Part shown: one piece after another, positions 51,195-59,208 of the stretch
Position numbering within the stretch: the stretch's first letter is position 1
How the letters are laid out: each line of letters starts with the position of its first letter
Source of the DNA: DASZIT01 sp036489495
GTDB taxonomy: Bacteria; Actinomycetota; Acidimicrobiia; Acidimicrobiales; RAAP-2
DNA: 64,000 bases
Assembly (NCBI GenBank): GCA_036489495.1
Contig: DASXFR010000066.1
Location: 46,566 to 110,565 of the forward strand
Reading direction: 5' to 3'
Translations under genes and position numbers: made by a program
Notes under the pieces: generated by a model
What the model saw: the letters and a program-made list of their open reading frames with translations, nothing else
Databases searched by the model: none
What the model was told of the DNA's origin: nothing

Positions 51195-53462
51195 GTGAAG
51201 CGTTCCCTCCGGCACCCTCTTCGTGGGTCGCGTCTCTATGTGCGTCCTGAGCGCAGTCGCCAGACCCGTCGTAAGGCACCCCGACAACCCAAACTCCACC
51301 AGAGTCGATTTTCGGTGGAAGGGGTGCTCGATGCCCCCGACTCGACCGCCGCCCGCCCCGGGCTCCGGCTCCGCATCACCGGACTGATCGTCCTCGGATT
51401 GTTCATCGTGCTGGGACTGCGGCTGTGGACGCTGCAGATACTCCAGGCCCCGGCGGCGGTCAGCGCGGTGACCGCCAACCAGATCCGGGCGGTGTCGATC
51501 GTGCCACCCCGGGGGTTGATCCTCGACCGGTACGGGAACCCGCTGGTGAACAACGTGTCCAACACCGAGATCACCTTGTCGCGGAACTCGGCCGTCCAGC
51601 ACAACGGCGTCATCGGCCGGCTGGCGGCATTGATCGGTGAGACCGATGCCCAGGTGAATGCCTCGATCGCCAATACCAAATACAGCCTGTACGAACCGAT
51701 CCCGATCCTGGCCAACGCCCCGGTGACCGACGTCCTCTACATCAAGGAACATCCCGAGGAATTCCCGGGGGTGTCGACCGATCAGATCTCCCAGCGCAAC
51801 TACCCGCAGCTCGAATACCCGGGGCCGTCCCAGGACGGCTACCCCGCCTCCCAGGTCCTCGGGTACGTCGGGGTCATCAACAGCTTCCAGCTGCAGTCAC
51901 ATTCCTCCCAGGGGTATCAAGCCGGCGATCCGTTCGGGCAATCGGGTCTGGAGCAGCAGTACGAATCGGTCCTGCACGGCACCCCGGGGCAACAGCAGCT
52001 CGAAGTGGACTCGACCGGTCACGTGGTGGGCACCCTCAAGTCGACCCCGGCCGTACCCGGCGACAACCTGGTCACCAATATCGACGTTCGTCTGCAAGAG
52101 GTGGCGGACAACGCACTGGCCACCCAGATCGGGACGCTGCGCAACACCCTCGACCCGGCCTGCAACAACAATTCCGGCTGCTATCCGGCCGCCACCGGCG
52201 GAGCCGTCATCGTGATGGACCCGAGAACCGGAGCGGTGCTGGCCTCGTCGTCGTTCCCGTCCTACAACCCGGATATCTGGGTCGGCGGCATCTCCGATGC
52301 CGCCTATGCCTCGATCAACAACCCCACCAGCAACTACCCGCAGCTCAACCGGGCTATCCAGGGCGTGTTCACCCCGGGATCGACGTTCAAGCTAAACACC
52401 GCAACCGCCGCGCTGGACAGTGGGCTGTGGACCCCCAACGAGACCTACTACGACAACAACACCTTCAACGTTCCCGGGTGCGACAAACAGAACCCCGGGC
52501 CGGGTTGCGTCCTCCACAACGCCGACGGGGATACCGGCGGGGTGCTCAATATCTCCCAGGCGCTGACGGTGTCCAGCGACGACTTCTTCTACAACCTGGG
52601 GGCCCTGTTCTACGACCAGTCGTCCACCTACGGTGAGACCCCGATCCAGGATGTGGCCGGCCAGTACAGCCTCGGGCAACTCACCGGCATTGATCTCCCC
52701 AATGAGGTCGCCGGACGGGTGGACAGCAAGGCCGAGCGCCAGAAGCTCCACGCCCAGAGTCCAACCGGATTCCCGAACACCCAGTGGCTCACCGGCGACA
52801 ACGTCGAGATGGCCTTCGGACAGGGGGCGACCGCCATCACCCCCATCGAGCAAGCGGTGGCCTACTCGACCTTCATCAACGGGGGCACCCGCTACGCCCC
52901 CCAGGTCGCCGCGGCCGAGGTCTCACCGACCGGGACGGTGGTGAAGAAATTCGATCCGCAGGTGACCGGGCACGTGAGCCTCCCCCAGACCACCTACCAG
53001 CCGCTGTTGGCCGGGTTCGAAGGCGCCGTCCAGGATTATCCCAGCGGTACAGCCAGCGGCGCCTTCCAGGGTTCGCTGTTCCCCATCAACCTGCTGGCCG
53101 GCAAGACGGGTACCGCCGACACGGTGCCGGGCAAGGAGCCCACCGCCTGGTTCGTCGGATTCACCACCACTCCGCAGTACGTGGTGGTGTGTGTCATCGA
53201 CCAGGCCGGCTACGGCGTCCAAGCCGCCGCCCCGGTGGTCAGGGCCATCTTCGACTATCTGGCCGCCAATCCGGTCGGACCCCCGGCCATTCCCCCCAGC
53301 AACCCGGTCATCCAGGCGACCAAGCCGGTGCCATTGATCGCCCCGACGACGACGACCACCACCACGACCACTACCACGCCCGGGTCGGGATCGGGATCCG
53401 GGTCGGGGACCACCACGACCACGACCTCCACCCCGGCGGCCGGTACTGGGACCGGGGCGTAG
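51195..53462 (+). CDS. mrdA: Penicillin-binding protein 2 (elongasome transpeptidase)
   Basis: A 755-residue class B PBP. A basic cytosolic segment precedes the TM at about 60-80 (ITGLIVLGLFIVLGLRLW). The dimerisation region includes PPRGLILDRYGNPL. The transpeptidase domain has SxxK with Ser396 (TPGSTFKL), the SxN-equivalent Ser460-Ser-Asp462 (SSD) and KTG at 637-639 (AGKTGTA). A poly-Thr run (about residues 715-725) and Gly/Ser-Thr repeats form a low-complexity extracellular tail. The start is GTG 51195, with GGGG 5-8 nt upstream. rodA, usually next to it, is absent in the window. Confidence 0.93.
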   Translation: MKRSLRHPLRGSRLYVRPERSRQTRRKAPRQPKLHQSRFSVEGVLDAPDSTAARPGLRLRITGLIVLGLFIVLGLRLWTLQILQAPAAVSAVTANQIRAVSIVPPRGLILDRYGNPLVNNVSNTEITLSRNSAVQHNGVIGRLAALIGETDAQVNASIANTKYSLYEPIPILANAPVTDVLYIKEHPEEFPGVSTDQISQRNYPQLEYPGPSQDGYPASQVLGYVGVINSFQLQSHSSQGYQAGDPFGQSGLEQQYESVLHGTPGQQQLEVDSTGHVVGTLKSTPAVPGDNLVTNIDVRLQEVADNALATQIGTLRNTLDPACNNNSGCYPAATGGAVIVMDPRTGAVLASSSFPSYNPDIWVGGISDAAYASINNPTSNYPQLNRAIQGVFTPGSTFKLNTATAALDSGLWTPNETYYDNNTFNVPGCDKQNPGPGCVLHNADGDTGGVLNISQALTVSSDDFFYNLGALFYDQSSTYGETPIQDVAGQYSLGQLTGIDLPNEVAGRVDSKAERQKLHAQSPTGFPNTQWLTGDNVEMAFGQGATAITPIEQAVAYSTFINGGTRYAPQVAAAEVSPTGTVVKKFDPQVTGHVSLPQTTYQPLLAGFEGAVQDYPSGTASGAFQGSLFPINLLAGKTGTADTVPGKEPTAWFVGFTTTPQYVVVCVIDQAGYGVQAAAPVVRAIFDYLAANPVGPPAIPPSNPVIQATKPVPLIAPTTTTTTTTTTTPGSGSGSGSGTTTTTTSTPAAGTGTGA

Positions 53463-53756
53463 GCCAAACGGGTGGCTCGGACGCCCTCAGGGTCGGCCGA
53501 TCGGCCTCATTTGTCCGCCAACCAGGTGAGTAATCAGAGAGTCCGGAGTGCACTTATCCCGGCGTGCCGGTGGGTGAATCGCCGGGTTCAAAGGCCGGGT
53601 TTTGGCGAATCTGGCTCAGAAGTTGCCGTCCACCTGGGGTTTCTCCCGGGTGATGAAGGCCGGTACCATGGTGGGGCACGGCGCCATCCGGCGCCATTCC
53701 GGTCCCCGGGTCGGACGCAGTTGCCGCTAAGACGGCCGGAGATGGGAGGGAATGAC
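53463..53756 (+). other. 294-bp gap after mrdA: no gene, one hairpin
   Basis: No plausible coding sequence is seen by codon use or similarity. GGCGCC (53680-53685) and GGCGCC (53690-53695) can form a 6-bp hairpin with a 4-nt loop. Part of this stretch may be the leader or decayed remains of genes lost between mrdA and rne. Confidence 0.5.
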
Positions 53757-53890
53757 GTGCGTAATCGTCTCCTCTTCTCCAAACTGGGCAAAGTGAGATT
53801 TACAAGCCACCTGCTCCAGCTGGGAATCGTCGGAGGTCCGTACTCTGTGACACCCCTGGACGGATCCATTGGCAGCGGGTCAAGTCGGAT

Positions 53891-53907
53891 CCCGGTTTCG
53901 AACCGGG
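53891..53907 (+). promoter_or_regulatory. Hairpin upstream of rne
   Basis: CCCGGTT (53891-53897) and AACCGGG (53901-53907) form a perfect 7-bp stem with loop TCG. It lies about 140 nt before the rne ATG and could be an RNase E target, since rne mRNAs are autoregulated through 5' hairpins in other bacteria. Confidence 0.45.
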
Positions 53908-53955
53908 CATGCAGAACTCAACGAAGAATCGAGCGCCAAGGCGTCCGATGGGAAC

Positions 53956-53970
53956 CCCGGAAGTACCGGG
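53956..53970 (+). promoter_or_regulatory. Second hairpin upstream of rne
   Basis: CCCGG (53956-53960) and CCGGG (53966-53970) form a 5-bp stem with loop AAGTA, 49 nt after the first hairpin and about 75 nt before the rne ATG. Confidence 0.35.
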
Positions 53971-54044
53971 TAAGCCCGAAAACGTCTGGCCGCGCCATGT
54001 ACGCGCAGGAGCGTGCATCGTGAGCAGTATTGAAAGGGAATTCG

Positions 54045-56303
54045 ATGTCAGAAGCATTGACCGGGCCGCCGGTCGAGAAGCCGGCCAACGTGCCGGCGCT
54101 CTCGTCCGCGCCCGTAGGAGATGGCGCTAACGCTGAGGCTGGACAGAGGGGCGAGACGCCTCGATCGGATCCGGCAGTAACAGGAGAAGAGACTTCCGGG
54201 CGCCGCGACGCGGGTCCCGGCGGCTCGGTTGGCGGTCCGTCGGCCGGGGCCGGGGTCGCGCAGTCGGGCTCATCACCGGGTGACGGGTCCGCCCCCGCCC
54301 AAGTCGGATCCGAGGACGTCAGCTCTCGCCCCGCCTCGCCGCGAACCGGGCAGAGTCGCCGTCGACGAGGGTCTCGTGGCGGGCGTGGACGCTCCAAATC
54401 CGCTACCTCCGGGTCGACTGCCGGAGCTGCGATCTCCGGAGACGGCGATGGTCCAAGCGGTGGAAGTCGTGCCGCCGGCACTTCCGGCCCCACCGGCGCT
54501 TCCGGTCCCTCCAGCGCCACTGGCACGGCTGGCCCCGCCGGCATCCCCGGCAGCGCCGGGACCTCCGGCACGGCTGGAACCGGCGGCGACGCGGTTGTCG
54601 GCGCCGCTGATGCTGGACCGGCGGTGGTCGATCGCCCGGCGGCGGTCCCGGGAGGGGCGGCGTCACTGGTTCCTCCGGCCCGACCCAAGATCGGCGACAC
54701 CCGGCCCGCCCGCCCCGGATCGGTGGAGGCGGAGTCACGGCCGTCGGGATCGGCGCAGAAATCCAGAGGCGGCTCCGGCAATGGGGGCCGCTCGGGCGGC
54801 GGCCGGTCGGGACGCAGCGGTGGATCCGGCGGCGGGCGATCGGGAAACGGCGGCGGATCCGGACGCAACGGGGGTGGATCGAGGGCCGGTGGCGTCGGCA
54901 CCATCGGCAGCGAGACCTTCGGGAACGAGAATGGGGCGTCGGTCGACTCGCTCTCGCCGGTTCGGAATGCCGACGATGCGGTCAACAGCAACCGGAGAGG
55001 GGGTCGGGAGCGCCGGGGCAAGGCGGTCGGCCGCTACATGATGGTTGTCCACGTGCAGCCGGAGACGACCCAGATCGCCCTGCTCGAAGGGCGCACGCTG
55101 GTCGAGCACTATGTCTCCCGGAAGTCGGACGATGCCACCCAGATCGACGGGAACATCTACCGGGGCCGGGTGCAGAACGTACTTCCGGGTATGGAGGCTG
55201 CCTTCATCGACATCGGGACCCCGAAGAACGCCGTCCTCTACCGGGGAGATGTTCGCTACGACAAGGACGACATCGAGCCGGGGACGGGGAATACTTCCTC
55301 CCAGCCCCGCATCGAGGAAGTGCTGCGACCCGGACAATCCATCCTCTGCCAGGTCACCAAGAACCCGATCGGGGCCAAGGGCGCCCGGCTGACCCAAGAG
55401 GTCTCGATTCCCGGACGCTTCGTGGTCCTGGTCCCCGACAGCACCGCCTTCGGCATCTCCAAGCGGTTGGAGGACAGTGAGCGGAAGCGGCTTCGGAAGA
55501 TCGTCGATGCGGTCCGCCCGAAGGGCCACGGCCTCATCGTGCGGACGGCGGCGGCGGGAGCCAGTGCCGACGAGTTGCGCAACGACGTCGACCGGCTGGT
55601 CACCCAGTGGGAAGGCATCTCTGCCGCCGCCGCCAAGGGCCAGGGTGCCGCGCTCCTCTACCGGGAACCGGTGACCGCGGTCAGGGTGATTCGCGAGGAG
55701 CTCAACCGTGAATACCGGGCGGTGGTCATCGACGACCTTGCCCTCTTCGAGCAGGTGCGCGACTACGTGGGGGCGGTCAACCCCGAGCTGGCCGACCGGG
55801 TGGAGTACTTCGACCCGGCGGAGGAGCCGCTACCGGTGTTCGAGAGGTACCACGTCCACGAGCAACTCCACAAAGCCCTGGACCGGAAGGTGTACCTCCC
55901 CTCGGGCGGCTCGTTGGTGATCGACCGGACCGAGGCGCTGACCGTCATCGACGTCAACACCGGGAAGAACGTCGGCACCACCAACCTCGAGGAGACGGTC
56001 TACCGCAACAACCTGGAGGCGGCCGAGGAGGTCGCCCGCCAGCTCCGGCTGCGAGACATCGGCGGGATCATCGTCATCGACTTCATCGACATGGAGATCC
56101 GGGAGAACCGGGACAAGGTGTCGAGCGCCCTCCGGGCTGCACTGGCCCGGGACAAGACCCGAACCCAGGTCTTCGACATCTCCGAGCTGGGCCTGGTGGA
56201 GATGACCCGGAAGCGGGTGTCCGAGGGCCTCATCGAGTCACTCTCGACCGTGTGCGAGGTCTGCGAGGGGCGCGGAATCGTCTTCACCGCTGACGAGCTG
56301 TAG
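54045..56303 (+). CDS. rne: Ribonuclease E/G family endoribonuclease
   Basis: A 752-residue RNase E/G. The first 325 residues form a disordered Gly/Ser/Ala/Arg-rich extension with an Arg-rich patch (SRRRRGSRGGRGRSKS) that may bind RNA. The S1 domain starts near 330 (YMMVVHVQPETTQIALLEG), then NIYRGRVQNVLPGMEAAFIDIG. The catalytic Asp residues are in DVNTG (Asp636) and IDFIDM (about 679-683), and CEVCEGRG near the end is the zinc-link CxxC. The ATG at 54045 follows GAAAGGGAA. Unlike E. coli, the scaffold-like part is at the N-terminus. rplU begins 12 bp after it. Confidence 0.94.
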   Translation: MSEALTGPPVEKPANVPALSSAPVGDGANAEAGQRGETPRSDPAVTGEETSGRRDAGPGGSVGGPSAGAGVAQSGSSPGDGSAPAQVGSEDVSSRPASPRTGQSRRRRGSRGGRGRSKSATSGSTAGAAISGDGDGPSGGSRAAGTSGPTGASGPSSATGTAGPAGIPGSAGTSGTAGTGGDAVVGAADAGPAVVDRPAAVPGGAASLVPPARPKIGDTRPARPGSVEAESRPSGSAQKSRGGSGNGGRSGGGRSGRSGGSGGGRSGNGGGSGRNGGGSRAGGVGTIGSETFGNENGASVDSLSPVRNADDAVNSNRRGGRERRGKAVGRYMMVVHVQPETTQIALLEGRTLVEHYVSRKSDDATQIDGNIYRGRVQNVLPGMEAAFIDIGTPKNAVLYRGDVRYDKDDIEPGTGNTSSQPRIEEVLRPGQSILCQVTKNPIGAKGARLTQEVSIPGRFVVLVPDSTAFGISKRLEDSERKRLRKIVDAVRPKGHGLIVRTAAAGASADELRNDVDRLVTQWEGISAAAAKGQGAALLYREPVTAVRVIREELNREYRAVVIDDLALFEQVRDYVGAVNPELADRVEYFDPAEEPLPVFERYHVHEQLHKALDRKVYLPSGGSLVIDRTEALTVIDVNTGKNVGTTNLEETVYRNNLEAAEEVARQLRLRDIGGIIVIDFIDMEIRENRDKVSSALRAALARDKTRTQVFDISELGLVEMTRKRVSEGLIESLSTVCEVCEGRGIVFTADEL

Positions 56304-56306
56304 AGT
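56301..56306 (+). promoter_or_regulatory. Candidate internal -10 box before rplU
   Basis: TAGAGT overlaps the rne stop codon and lies 9 nt before the rplU ATG at 56316, which has no strong SD. It could give ribosomal-protein genes a promoter separate from rne. Confidence 0.35.
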
Positions 56307-56315
56307 TACTCCCTT

Positions 56316-56630
56316 ATGTACGCAGTGATCCAAACCGGAGGAAAGCAGGAGCGGGTGGCCGAGGGCCAGGAGCTCCGAGTCGAATTGCTGGGCCAGGAGC
56401 CCGGGTCGGAGGTGGCGTTCACCCCGGTCCTGGTGGTCGACGGCGACACCGTGCTGGCCACCCCGGCCGATCTAGCCAAGGCCTCGGTGACGGCCAAGGT
56501 GGTCGGCGAGGAGCTCGGGCCGAAGATCCGGGGGTTCACCTACAAGAACAAGTCGAACCAGAGCACCCGCTGGGGTCACCGGCAGCGCTACTCGACGATT
56601 AAGATCACCGGCATCACCGCCGCCGGCTGA
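56316..56630 (+). CDS. rplU: 50S ribosomal protein L21
   Basis: A 104-residue ribosomal protein. It starts MYAVIQTGGKQERVAEGQEL and has VTAKVVGEELGPKIRGFTYKNKSNQSTRWGHRQRYSTIKI, the conserved L21 region. ATG at 56316, directly after rne; rpmA follows 55 bp later. Length fits the family. Confidence 0.98.
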   Translation: MYAVIQTGGKQERVAEGQELRVELLGQEPGSEVAFTPVLVVDGDTVLATPADLAKASVTAKVVGEELGPKIRGFTYKNKSNQSTRWGHRQRYSTIKITGITAAG

Positions 56631-56685
56631 GTCCCGGCGCGGCGGTACGAACGCAGCAGAACCAGAACGAGAAGGAGTTTCCGGC

Positions 56686-56940
56686 GTGTCCAAGACGAAA
56701 GGTGGCGGTTCAACCCGCAACGGTCGGGATTCGAACGCCCAGCGCCTGGGGGTGAAGAACTTCGGCGGCACCACCGTGCAGGCCGGAGCCATCATCCTCC
56801 GCCAACGTGGCACCAAGTTCCATCCCGGGCTCAATGTCGGGAAGGGTGGCGACGACACGTTGTTCGCCCTGACCGCCGGCACCGTCCAGTTCGCCAGCCG
56901 AAAAGGCCGCAAACTGGTCGACGTCATCACCGACGCCTGA
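56686..56940 (+). CDS. rpmA: 50S ribosomal protein L27
   Basis: An 84-residue protein from a GTG at 56686, with GAGAAGGAG 8-16 nt upstream. SKTKGGGSTRNGRDSNAQRLGVK is the characteristic N-terminus that reaches the peptidyl-transferase centre, and GAIILRQRGTKFHPG is the core. It begins directly at the mature Ser-Lys-Thr without a cleaved N-extension. The adjoining obg gene in relatives is displaced here by a phosphatase gene. Confidence 0.98.
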   Translation: MSKTKGGGSTRNGRDSNAQRLGVKNFGGTTVQAGAIILRQRGTKFHPGLNVGKGGDDTLFALTAGTVQFASRKGRKLVDVITDA

Positions 56941-56992
56941 TTCGTCGCACGCGTCAGTACTGGTTGGTTCGACCGGTGAGCGGTTCGAGCCG

Positions 56993-57751
56993 GTGACCAC
57001 CACCACTCCTCCCAGCCGGAAGGTGGTGCTCGACGGCTGCGTGAACTTCCGCGACCTGGGTGGCTACCGGACTACAGACGGCCATCAAACCCGCTGGCGC
57101 CGACTGTTCCGCGCCGACGGCCTCAATCGGCTGAGTCCCGAGGATCGGGCGCAACTGCGGGACCTGGGCCTGGCCACGGTGATCGATCTCCGCACCGTCG
57201 ACGAAGGCGAGCAGCGCGGTTCGTTCCCGGTCGACGAGGTGCCGGTTCGGTATCACTCCCTACCTCTCGCCGATGTCCTTCCGACCCCGGAGGAGTTTGC
57301 CGCCTGGCAGGAGGCGTCCTACGTGGCGACCCACTATTTCGACCTGGTGGTCGGACGGGGTGAGGTACTGGGCCGGGCCATCAACCTGCTCGCCGAGGGC
57401 GACGCCCTCCCGGCGGTGGTGCACTGCAGCGCCGGAAAGGATCGCACCGGGGTGCTGTCGGCACTCATCCTGGCCTTCCTCGGGGTGCCCGACCAGACGA
57501 TCGTGGAGGACTACGCCCTCAGCGCTCCGGCCATGGTCTTGTTGTTCGAGCGACTCAAGGATGAATACCCGGATTCGGTGGAGATCGTGACCAATCTGGC
57601 TCCGGCGCTCATCCAGGCATCGCCGGAGACGATGGCCAGCCTGCTCGACTCGATCCGTGCCGAGTACGGGTCGTACGACCGGTTGGCTGAGCACCTCGGA
57701 GTGTCCGAGGCGGTCGCCCGGCTGCGCCCGGTTCTGCTCGAAACCGTCTGA
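56993..57751 (+). CDS. Protein-tyrosine phosphatase (PtpB/IphP-like)
   Basis: A 252-residue phosphatase of the Y_phosphatase3 group. The P-loop CSAGKDRTG puts the nucleophile Cys145 and Arg151 in HCSAGKDRTGVLSA, and VNFRDLGGYRTTDG is the N-terminal family motif. The extra Lys and Asp in CxxxKDRT are typical of PtpB-like dual/lipid phosphatases. GTG at 56993. It interrupts the usual rpmA-obg pair, with 52 bp and 107 bp gaps, suggesting insertion. Target proteins or phosphoinositides are unknown. Confidence 0.9.
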   Translation: MTTTTPPSRKVVLDGCVNFRDLGGYRTTDGHQTRWRRLFRADGLNRLSPEDRAQLRDLGLATVIDLRTVDEGEQRGSFPVDEVPVRYHSLPLADVLPTPEEFAAWQEASYVATHYFDLVVGRGEVLGRAINLLAEGDALPAVVHCSAGKDRTGVLSALILAFLGVPDQTIVEDYALSAPAMVLLFERLKDEYPDSVEIVTNLAPALIQASPETMASLLDSIRAEYGSYDRLAEHLGVSEAVARLRPVLLETV

Positions 57752-57846
57752 GCCGTCCCAGCCGCCGAAGCCATCTGAGCCGATCGGTCTCTCGACAACA
57801 CCGAGCGCGATCAGGGCAGCCGCCGGGTCGGCCGACCGTCGATCGG

Positions 57847-57852
57847 TAGAAT
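57847..57852 (+). promoter_or_regulatory. Candidate -10 box of obg
   Basis: TAGAAT lies 6 nt before the ATG at 57859, which has no SD, so obg would be leaderless. It would let obg be expressed apart from the phosphatase gene. Confidence 0.42.
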
Positions 57853-57858
57853 CGAGGG

Positions 57859-59208
57859 ATGTCCGGATTCGTCGATGAGGCCCAGCTCCACGTAAAAGCG
57901 GGCAATGGCGGGGCCGGCGCGGTCGCATTTCGGCGCGAGGCGCACGTGGACAAGGGGGGTCCCGACGGCGGCGACGGGGGGCGGGGAGGCGACGTTTGGC
58001 TGGTGGCCACCACCAACCAGTCCTCGCTCCTGGGATTCCGGGATCATCCGTACCGCAAGGGTGGCGACGGCGGCCACGGCGGCGGCAAGAAGAAGCACGG
58101 AGCCCGGGGACCGGATCTCGAGGTACCGGTCCCGGTCGGGACCCGGGCCCGTACTGCCGAGGGGAAGTTGCTGGCCGACCTGGTCGGCCCGGGTGACCGG
58201 TGGCTGGCCGCCGAGGGCGGCCGGGGTGGCCGGGGCAACGCCAGCTTCCTCACCAACCGCCGCCGGGCGCCGGCCTTCGCCGAACAGGGCGAGAAGGGCC
58301 ACGAGCAGTGGTACGACCTCGAACTCGCCCTGGTCGCCGATGTGGCGCTGGTCGGATTCCCCAACGTCGGCAAGAGCACCTTGATCTCGAGGATCTCGGC
58401 CGCCAAACCCAAAGTGGCCGACTACCCGTTCACCACCCTCGAACCCCATCTCGGGGTGGTGCGCGGCGACGACGACTCCAACTTCACCATGGCGGACATC
58501 CCCGGCCTGGTGGAGGGGGCGGCGGAGGGGAAGGGCCTCGGACACCAATTCCTGCGCCACATCACCCGTTCCCGGGTCCTGGTGGTGCTCATCGAGCTCG
58601 ACCCGGTCACCGGCGTCCCGCCCGCCGAGCAACATCGGATCCTCATCGACGAGCTGGGTCGGTACCGTCCCGAACTTCTCCACCGGCCGCGTCTGGTGGT
58701 GGGTTCGAAGGCCGACGCCGCCGGGATCGCTGACGTGTCCGATGTCGCCGCCCTGTTCGGGTCGGACACCGATGCCGGCGGGGTCGGTGGGAGCTTCCAG
58801 CCCAACCTGGTGATCTCGGCGGTGACCGGACTCGGCATCGCCACGCTGATCGGCACGTTGGGGACGATGGTGGCGGCCACCCGAGCCGAGGAGCCCGACG
58901 CCACCGGCAACATCGTCATCCATCGCCCACTTCCCGAGGGCTTCAGTGTGGAGAAGATCGATGACGGCGTCTACGAGGTGTTCGGCAAGGTGGTGGAGCG
59001 AGCGGTGGCGCTCAACGATGTGACCACCGACGAAGCCGCCGATTACATCCAGGACCGCTTGCGCAAGATCGGTGTCGATCGGGCCCTGGCCCGGGCCGGG
59101 GCCCGGGACGGCGACGAGGTCCGCATCGGGGAGATCTCCTTCACCTGGTACCGCGATCAGCCGGAGTTCACCGGCGTCCCGTCGAGCCGCCGGCGACGCT
59201 CGTCGTGA
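57859..59208 (+). CDS. obg: Obg-family GTPase CgtA
   Basis: A 449-residue ribosome-associated GTPase. The Gly-rich Obg domain is at 1-158 (FVDEAQLHVKAGNGGAGAVAFRRE and GGDGGRGGDVW). The G domain has GFPNVGKST (G1), TTLEPHLG (G2/switch I), DIPGLVEGA (G3) and SKADA (G4 variant of NKxD). The last 90 residues form the OCT domain. The G4 motif SKAD rather than NKxD is a noticeable variation. GTP-bound Obg aids 50S assembly and links to stringent response. Confidence 0.95.
   Translation: MSGFVDEAQLHVKAGNGGAGAVAFRREAHVDKGGPDGGDGGRGGDVWLVATTNQSSLLGFRDHPYRKGGDGGHGGGKKKHGARGPDLEVPVPVGTRARTAEGKLLADLVGPGDRWLAAEGGRGGRGNASFLTNRRRAPAFAEQGEKGHEQWYDLELALVADVALVGFPNVGKSTLISRISAAKPKVADYPFTTLEPHLGVVRGDDDSNFTMADIPGLVEGAAEGKGLGHQFLRHITRSRVLVVLIELDPVTGVPPAEQHRILIDELGRYRPELLHRPRLVVGSKADAAGIADVSDVAALFGSDTDAGGVGGSFQPNLVISAVTGLGIATLIGTLGTMVAATRAEEPDATGNIVIHRPLPEGFSVEKIDDGVYEVFGKVVERAVALNDVTTDEAADYIQDRLRKIGVDRALARAGARDGDEVRIGEISFTWYRDQPEFTGVPSSRRRRSS

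Larger units (their letters stand above)
53757..54023 (+). pseudogene. Remnant of TIGR03936/DUF2344-type gene, possible leader frame of rne
   Basis: The 88-residue frame opens VRNRLLFSKLGKVRFTSHL. That is the N-terminal signature of the radical-SAM-linked TIGR03936 (DUF2344) protein, which in actinobacteria such as Streptomyces sits directly before rne. After about 19 residues (to 53813) similarity stops; no other frame resumes it, so about 200 residues are missing by deletion. Yet GGGAGGG lies 6 nt before the GTG, so translation may still start. The frame ends 21 bp before the rne ATG and spans two hairpins. Either it is dead sequence or a leader frame influencing rne. The identification is from motif memory, not a search. 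Confidence 0.55.

Noticed and set aside
53348..53384. Repeated ACG/ACC codons as a mobile or regulatory repeat
   Set aside because: It encodes a poly-Thr stretch within the disordered PBP2 tail, explained by low-complexity coding.
53884..53912. tRNA-like T-arm (CCCGGTTTCGAACCGGG)
   Set aside because: It is a plain 7-bp hairpin with a 3-nt loop. No matching acceptor, D-arm or anticodon arm surrounds it.
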